From Ashinkailepas kermadecensis (lineage: Eukaryota > Arthropoda > Thecostraca > Neolepadidae), in NCBI GenBank assembly GCA_034440615.1, contig JAOTOM010005178.1, positions 776,001 to 840,000 on the forward strand: DNA of 64,000 nucleotides, given 5' to 3'. Positions 48,836 to 64,000 of this stretch are shown here, piece after piece. Each line of letters starts with the position of its first letter. The stretch's first letter is position 1. A program made the translations under genes and the position numbers. A model generated the notes under the pieces. That model was not told where the DNA came from. It was given only the letters and a program-made list of their open reading frames with translations, and searched no databases.

Positions 48836-51103
48836 GTACGGGAAATGACTGTTGTTCATTGTGGTTTTCTTTGGACGTTGCAAACTTCAGCTGACAGACA
48901 TCGCTGCAAGGAGCTGTGGTAACGCCCCTCGGTCGACCCCTGCTTGTTGTTGCCTGCTCGTCTTTTTAATCCCCTTTTACGTCACGGTGTCCGGTGTTTA
49001 ATCACAGCGACCGAAGTTCCTACCAGCGGTTGCTGAGGTGCGAAGCTCGAAACGCAGATGGCATGAACTGCCGGGTATTGCCGAGAAGCAGCCCCACCCG
49101 TTGTGGACTGTGCGTTAACAGGAATGGAATATCTTTTGTCCATTCGACGCCGTCTGCCTAGTTCCAGATTCAAGAAACCCTGTAGTTCTCTCACACATAC
49201 GCGGTGGGCCCGCGTACGGCCCCACATACGGCCTTGGTGTTACCGCTTCCAATGCTGGAACAGAAACACACACGATACCTCCGCAGGCCCGTCAGTCTCC
49301 TGCTTTTCCCATGATATAGATATTTTTGTTCTTATATCTCGTACTTGTTCGCGGGGAACCCGTCAATGGGCCCGTCCTGTAAGTGCTATGGGCTTATAGC
49401 ATGTTCAGCGGTCACGTTCAGCGACAGCGGCGGCCCCCGCGCTGAGCCCGCTGAGGCTATCTAAAATCGGTGTGCACCCGAGTTTCCCGGATGTACAGGC
49501 ATACAATGTGTTGTAATACAAAAGTCTAACTTCGTAAATAGAAATGAACCAAAGCCGATGACCAACCGCATAAGCATACAAGTAGCAGGTGCGAATGATT
49601 GCAGTGAATGGGTAAATTAATAGCACTGGCCAGGCAGGTATTGGTAAGAAGAGGGAGCGTTCCATTGAGCGATGTAATTCGAAGCACAGGCGTTAGTCAT
49701 AGTTATGTGGATTGCTCAAAGTTCCACTTAGACTGGCGTCACTGCCACTGCTTCCGCCCATCTACGTGGTGGGAACAGGAAGTTCAGGTAAATTGAGAAC
49801 ATCTACGCGCTACTGCTTGCGTCCGCATCTGCTGGCGATTCTCTGGGCGATTACCACGGCGCGGATCGTCATAGCGTACCAGTAGCAGCACATAGCTCCG
49901 CCGAGCAGCTCACGTAAACTCAAGAACCTCCGTCACCACCCGGCGCACAATCAGTGCCGACGATCTGGTTTCGAGAAGCGCTATGCGACGGCGACGACGA
50001 TTCCGCTGTCGGCGCACTGGTGAGCGCCATCGGTGAGCTGAGGCCGACGCCAGCCCTGCGAGCTGCTCACACAAAACCAGCGACTCTGTACGGGTATCAT
50101 ATTTACCGTCGGCCGTCCGTGACGAGGCGGCGACGTGTGCAGCGGGGAGGGGGGAGTCGGGCGTCACCGCACCGGACCCCGACACAGCGGCAGACGAGAA
50201 TGGGAGACAGAGAGAGAGAGAGACTAGTCGTGTGATCACATCGTAATGGAATGTCTCCGCTGAACGTAATGGCAACTCAATCAATCACAACTGGGTGAGG
50301 CGCACAGCATGGCACCGGCGGCAGCTGGCGCCAAGCGGACGGCCGGCCGGCCGACCGACGCCAGAGACCCTGGCGGAGACGAGCTGAACTAAACGCGAAT
50401 GGTAACATGATTCTCCGAATCGGCGCGCCGACCAAGCTGGGATACATGCGGCGCATATTCAAGCGTATCCGGTGCACTATCGGTTCGGTGCGGGTGACGG
50501 CAGCTACCCTGAGCTGGCGTTATCGGTAGGAGGCGCACCGGTCGCCCCGACTGGCCTGTCTCGGCGACCCGCGAACGCCCGCGACGCGAAGCTCTCGGAC
50601 AAACTGGATACACTGACTGAGTACAAAACGCATGCATGGATATACGGCACACACGCACACGCACGCTGATACCGCCGCGCCCCGCCCAAACAGGCTGATA
50701 TATCAAGTGGAGATGGTAATCCGTGGGTGGGCTCCGATACCCCTATAGGCAGTGTGAGGCAACGCCTCTGGTAACCGCGACTCGCTAAAAAAAAAACACC
50801 TCCCAGGCACAAAGCCACCGCGACAGGCACCCGACCAAGCGAGCCCCGTGCGCGGGCAACGTAAAATACTACACACTTGCACTCATCCCCACAGTCGACG
50901 CGCGCGTCTGTCGCGACGCAAAGCTAAGCAGCCCGACCCGCTCAGGCGGCACCGCACGCCGGCCCGCGTCCGCCGCGCATGCGCAGACCGGTCGGGCCGC
51001 GGCGGCCGCGCCGGCGTCACCGTCACCGCCGGGCGGCGGCGCCGGCGCCCCGCGCGCACGGGATGCGGCGCCGCGCCGGCGGACCGCACGCGCGCGCGCG
51101 CCG

Positions 51104-58627
<7,524 letters not shown>

Positions 58628-59049
58628 GCTGGCCGTCCGACGGTCTGCGAGGAGCAGTGCGGTCACCGGGGGTCATCTGCGTCTGAACGCCGGTCAGTGT
58701 GTGTGGGAACAGAGGTGGTCGAAGGTCAGGAAGATCAGCTGCTCCTCAGCAACGGTCATTGGTGACATTCTGGATGTCTGAGGGAATAGAAGCAGTCAAG
58801 GATCAGGGAGCTGGTGGCAAGCCCAACACTGATCTTCATGATGGCTTAAAGGTTCATGCCCAGCATTCTGTGAGATTAGGACTTCATTGAGCATCAGAAC
58901 ATATTGGAGGAATTAATTATTTGGAACCAATAAAAGAACAAAAGCTATGCCCTATAAGAATTATGTCCTAAAACAATACTTGGTCAAGTCATATAGCATA
59001 GCATAGACCTTCAGACCATCCCCAAATATACACCAAGTTCCTGGTGTTC

Positions 59050-59420
59050 TGAAATGAGAATGCACATGAGACATTACACAATGTCCAGGCACTGAAAAAC
59101 CTGAAATACCTTTTTACTTTTGAATTAATTTCTCTTTTTTTAAAGGAAGTCAGGCTATGTGAGGTTAGGCTAGGCTAGGTGTTATGAAATTGTGAAAATT
59201 TTAGGAAAAAAACTGAGGCTAGGCTCCAACCTAACCTATCCTAGTCTGGCCTAGATTTGGCTAGGATAGTCTGGGTTATGTTAGGTTTGGTCAGGTTACC
59301 TTTTTTGATTGAAAATGTACATTATTTTTAATTACATATTACCTCACTCAAAAACCATTTTTTGGCATCACTGCTCACAAACTGCAAAGTAGGCATTTCT
59401 GACAGTAATGAGAGTAGACA
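59050..59420. repeat. Dispersed repeat R1 copy 3
   Basis: GGTTAGGCTAGGCTAGG, GTTATGTTAGGTTTGG, TTACCTCACTCAAAAACCAT and TTTTTTGGCATCACTGC fit the block order of the copies at 14.7 and 18.5 kb. Confidence 0.65.
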
Positions 59421-61925
59421 ATATTGAATTAATGTTCACCAGCATGATATTCAAACACTTTTCCAAAAATCCAACTAACACCTTAAAATTCAAATTTATT
59501 ATCATTCCAATGAGGGGCAGTAGAGACCATATATGTGCATTGATTACATTGCATAAGAGGTGTTGACATCCTCATGATACTTGTGTTGTCATTTTTATAT
59601 TCAAGGGTATCCACTATCGGTAATTGCCCCTCATCCAATAATGGTTTGCACCTCCCCTCCTTTAAGAACACCCTAACTGCATTCCTGGTTCTCATACTGC
59701 AAACACAGGATACAGTAACATAGCATTGTCTGCAGACACTTTCTCCTGACTGCAGCTGCCATGTGACAGCTTATGAAAACAAATGCAGGATGACTGATCC
59801 AGTGGCATGATGTCATACAAATACAGATGTTAGACTCAGCACACACCATATCATTAACAAAAGATTTACAGTGCTTAAAAGAAACACTGACATATAGTTA
59901 ATGAAATGCAGATTAAAAGAGCATGTCTAATCTTGAATGACAAAATATAACATGAAAAGCAAAGGTTTCAAAACATGTTGGTAGCAACCTAGGCCAGACT
60001 AAGTTGTTCACATGAAGTATGACATATACATATGTGAGAGAAAAGACTGCATTGTATTTGACTTTTGATCAGCATTGTAATCCTGATAACAAGTCACAAA
60101 GTGATGAACATATGCTAATAAATATTTATGAAGGGTGCAATTAGCTACACTAGGCTACAGTTTCATGATCATGTTTCTTTGGAAACATATCAAAACAAAT
60201 TACACATCCACAGCTATCTAGGAACCTCTTTGTAACTGCTGGCCAAAAATTAAATAGCTCACCCTAATTACTGAGCAGTACCTTTCAGAGTCATGGGTGC
60301 CCTACCCTTGCAACACAATTCCCAATAGATTGCTATCACTTGTGAACTCCAAAATGACGGGTAATGTTTGCAGCCCATATGACATAATAGGTAATTCCCT
60401 CAATCTTTACTTAATATACTTGAGGTGATATTTTCCAACTATGCACTGTCATCCCGAGCAGCTGATGTTTTCAAACTATGCAAAATTGCTCCCAGCAGCA
60501 TCCAGCAAGTTTCAGTTGAGTTGTCATCATTGTCCATGTATACTTAGGGCCAATGCTTGTGCTGTTCCTATGTGTGGCAGCAACATAATTAGGTAGGTAC
60601 TCAGAAGTTCTTGTGCATCATATTATGCTGAGATCCATCATCCAACAGTCAATTTTCCAGAATTGCTGTGCCAACCCATAAACCTGTCCTGATCCTCCAT
60701 GTCCTAAATGCTGATGTACATTCATATGAATTAACTGTACTTATCTATGAATGTCACCCTTACCTGGTTCTCTTACCACCTAACCTCTTGGAAACAAAGG
60801 TTTTGTATTCACTGGTTAAGCACACCCTTGGTATTATATTCAAATTGGAAGGCCCAATTTATCCAAATGTCCTATTGGGAGGAAAAACGTCCTATGGAGG
60901 CCCAAAGAGATGGCCTACAACTATATGCTATGCATTCCTATAATATAAGCATACCTATATAGGTAAATATAGAAAATGAGAATGCAATGAAAATATTGAG
61001 TGAGCTTGCTTACCACTTGTGTTGAAAGACAGCTATAAACCTGAGCCAACCAGCACTACTTGAATTTTGCTGTCCAGTGGCACGACTGTTAATTTTGGCC
61101 ACCCTTACTCATAAATGATAAAGAAACAGCAAAAGTAATTCAATTAAAGTGCAACTATTTAATATCAACGGACAGTGAGCGCCAAAACTGTCTGTATATT
61201 TCTCTTCAAATGGCAGCCCATTATTCACGATTTTCCCTCCTTTTCCCCAAGAAAACATGCATAATGGGGAAATAATGTGGACGCACTAACTCACTTCGTG
61301 TTGTCGGCAGAAACGAGTGACGAGCGACAAATGTTTGTTGTTTTCCATGTACGTCCCGGCCCCAGGCGTCACATAATACCACCCTACGGTGGCGACGTAG
61401 ATAGGTGAATGGTCGTTCTTGTCGGGTGTATGCACTGTTTTTATCTGGTCACGCACGATCAATCAGGTTTTATTCCGTTATTTTTGTATCCAGATCCACC
61501 AGTCAATTTTTCCAGAATTACATTGTTAATCAATAATCCCACCCAGGTTCGTTCCAGGCACAACACTGTTACCATTTAGTGCATTTGCACAATCAATTGC
61601 AATGTGACCATTGGATGCATTATACTAAGTTGTTGAAATTGCAAAGGTGGCCCAATGTGTTATGATTCTTGCTGTCTCCGCTTGTGCATCTGCTGTTTTT
61701 TACCATGCATAATTTGTAGTAATTGTTAAAAATGTCGAAATTGTTGCTGGAGTGGCTTTATGGACTAGGTTCTATGCTAAGCAGTTGCATGAGCACTGCC
61801 ACTGCTGCCCAAGGTGTGATTTCCAGTTTGACTGTATAATTTTAACCAATAGTTTAATTTGTGGTCAATGCACCAACAGCCACTCTGGTACTATGTCCAC
61901 CCAGCTGTACCAGGACAAGTGCCAA

Positions 61926-61983
61926 TGGGCACAAAATGACCAATGCAGTTGATGCACCCTAATGCACAAATCCACCACCACCA
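61926..61983 (+). mobile_element. Mini-retroposon, 58 bp, old copy with 15-bp target duplication
   Basis: TGGGCACAAAATGACCAATG then CAGTTGATGCACCCTAATGC then CCACCACCACCA. All CpGs of the family consensus are TG or CA here. CAGGACAAGTGCCAA is perfect at 61911-61925 and 61984-61998. Confidence 0.9.
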
Positions 61984-63499
61984 CAGGACAAGTGCCAACT
62001 GTCACAGCTGAGAGGCTATGCAAACATGTGAAGTAACTCCTTTGGGCATGCAAGTCACAAACCATGATGCGCCATTTGGCCAACAGTACTTGCTGCCAAT
62101 TTTCCCACTGAAATACTTTGTTGAAGAAAGAATGGCAGTAGTCAAAAGAAATACTGAGATAGTATCTGCTGGAAATTAAAATTAGAAGGCCAACTCATTT
62201 TTTAGGACAAAGGAGTCTGACAAATCTGCAGCAAAGAAAGGGTTGATATTATCACACTACTGGCCCATTCCACAACAAATTGACATGTGAAGTGGCCAAA
62301 ATAACACCAATATTTTATATTTTGATGAGAATATTTGTGTGGGGTTATCTGATGCACTAAATCCAACTGAGCCATTTTTAGAAAGATCAAGTCTAAGGTC
62401 AAGGAGTTATAGCCTCTTGCATTTTTTAGATATCACCTAACAAGGGTGTCTTTCATGGTCTTTAACTCAATGAAGAACAATCTGAATTGTGCAAAAGTAG
62501 ACATTGGTAAACTCACAATGACTCCCTGCATCTTTTGGCTTGTTGAAAAATTTTGTTTATGTGCTACTTGAAATCGTGACATGACTTAATGTCACATGAC
62601 CTATTTACCTTTTGGGACAGTCGCAATGCAATTTGAAAAAGTGCAGAAATTAGTTTGACATCTTATCTTTTGAAGCAAAAATAAATAAATAGGGTTTTGC
62701 TTCCAAACTACATATCCATTCAAAATTAGTCATGCATGGTTGTTTTCGCTCTAGTTTATCGTGCCCGGTATGAATATGTATTTAGAATGGTATAGTACTG
62801 AAATACAAGGCTTTTGACATTTGAAGCACATGATGAGATGATAATGTTAGTCATCTGATCTTGAATGTTGTGTTGCACAAGTGTTCTAACTCTTGAGGTC
62901 AAGGTTAAACAAAATGGCAGGAATGTCTCTAAATTGTGGAGGTAGATGATTTGTGAGTTATACCTTACCATGAATTACAAGGAGAGAGATGCATCCACAA
63001 TATAGCAATCACATTCTGATAACAGAGAAACCATTTGCACAACCTTTTATTGCCTCACAAAAATATATATCTGCAAATGTAGTGAAATATCAGGAAGGGC
63101 ACGAACAAGGGGTGGCACCATGTTTGGGTACCCAGTGCTCACTGCTCACTCTCGCTGAATGTGTTGCCTGTGAAGCAAGGAAATTTCTGAGAATATTGGA
63201 TGCATTCAAGGTGAAAGTAGAGCTATTTTATTAGTTGGACATCACCCAGATGTGTCTCAGCAAGACAGAAAGTGTCACTGTGCAACATGTTGATGGAACC
63301 AAAAGTATAGTCCAGAAAAGGCTTGCTTTGGGAAATTTATGTGACATATGATCTATACAAGTAGAACTCTGAAAACCCTCGCACCAGCTTCTTAACCTTT
63401 GCTGCCCCTCGTCCCAACCATTGCGTCTTGGCAGGCAGCGGTGGGATGCACTCTGTGTGCATGTGCATGTATCATCAAAACCCAAACTGCTCATACCTG

Positions 63500-64000
63500 C
63501 TCTCGGCCTCCCCAGTCTCAACTACCATAACTTCCTGGATCACACTGTATATGGCACGGAAAACCGTGATTGTGTGATGTACAACTGTGAGGACTGCCCT
63601 GGTGAAGACAAACCTTATGAGGATTATCCTCGCGGACAAATCAGGAGAAGGGAGTGAAGGTGATTTAGCCCCAGATAATGACATGGATAATGAGATTAGG
63701 TACAAACAGTGGATGAGTGCACATCGCTGTATACTCACAGAAATAGTCGAGACCAAAGATGAAAGCATGCAATATTTGAGCCAGGAAACCGTGAAGCTGA
63801 CCAGACACCACTTTGCAGCTGACAAACAAGGTCACCACTTCACCTACGCAAAGGCCAGTGGCAAGGAGGGCGAAGTGAACACCTACACGGTACATGCATT
63901 CCTGCAACAGCTTATCCCAGAAATTGGGACCGCAGTACCTGACCTAAAGAAAATGTTTCGTTGACAGACAGCAGGGTACGAATAAGCATGACTTCGTCAA
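63500..64000 (+). pseudogene. Degenerate copy of a dispersed invertebrate ORF family (function unknown)
   Basis: Fragments in different frames line up with a protein family I recall as scattered through invertebrate genomes, often near transposons. One frame has NRDCVMYNCEDCPGEDK (before 63657). A second has YKQWMSAHRCILTEIV, LSQETVKLTRHHF and TYTVHAFLQQLIPEIG, PDLKKM, ending at 63964. Past that stop a third frame reads GTNKHDFV. The middle of the usual family sequence is absent between RHHF and TYTVHAF, so at least one internal deletion and two frameshifts are present. It is open at the right edge. Family recognition is from memory. Confidence 0.4.

Larger units (their letters stand above)
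47589..51103. other. Region between the convergent AP1G1 and BTB-ZF genes
   Basis: It should contain both 3'UTRs. I see no AATAAA within 1 kb of the AP1G1 stop. It holds a 28-bp CpG-dense array at 48135 and a partial SINE at 48733. No conserved ORF is present. Long ORFs at 47.6-48.7 kb and 50.8-51.4 kb are GC artefacts or antisense. Confidence 0.7.
58628..63499. other. Gene-free region upstream of the BTB-ZF gene
   Basis: Mostly AT-rich and CpG-poor from 58.9 kb on. It should hold the BTB-ZF promoter, but no element could be assigned. It contains one R1 copy and one mini-retroposon. No conserved ORF is present. Confidence 0.7.

Overview
The window is a gene-bearing stretch of an animal nuclear genome. 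Exons are short, GC-rich and CpG-rich, introns are spliceosomal with GT..AG ends, and the DNA between genes is full of repeats. An arthropod, most likely a crustacean, fits best. The evidence is the insect-like N-terminus of the adaptin gene, a BTB gene of the arthropod ttk/lola type, and many GTTAGGTT-like tracts. I cannot name the species from sequence alone.

Three real genes were reconstructed exon by exon. In each, reading phase is consistent across every junction. (1) The 5' half of a MARCHF6/TEB4/Doa10-type RING-CH E3 ligase gene runs on the minus strand from the ATG at 10648 down to an exon ending at 215, and continues off the left edge. (2) A complete AP-1 complex subunit gamma gene (AP1G1) lies on the plus strand at 21956-47588. 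It has 16 coding exons, 2559 nt and 852 residues, with trunk, hinge carrying two LLDLL boxes, and gamma-ear. (3) A BTB/POZ gene with a paired C2H2 zinc-finger exon lies on the minus strand at 58627-51104. It has four exons and 355 residues and converges on AP1G1. At the right edge is a degenerate copy of a dispersed ORF family. MARCHF6 acts in ER-associated degradation, AP-1 gamma in clathrin coat assembly at the trans-Golgi, and the BTB protein probably in transcription. The sequence gives no reason to link them functionally.

The repeats are the most striking part. Many intronic minisatellites start at exon junctions and copy the real splice site. Examples are a 63-bp in-frame array of acceptor copies before a MARCHF6 exon, a 47-bp array of donor copies after another, a 65-bp acceptor array before AP1G1 exon 10, and a donor array after AP1G1 exon 9. 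Other arrays (16 bp, 32 bp, about 23 bp) lie directly beside acceptors.

Mobile elements include about 160-bp tRNA-derived SINEs with clear target-site duplications, and SINEs with other heads on the same body. There is also a family of roughly 55-58 bp retroposon-like units with their own 14-15 bp target-site duplications. A foldback MITE, decayed LINE reverse-transcriptase pieces and two families of longer dispersed repeats are present too. The gene-free, AT-rich, CpG-poor stretches at about 10.9-21.7 kb and 58.9-63.4 kb hold only repeats and remnants.
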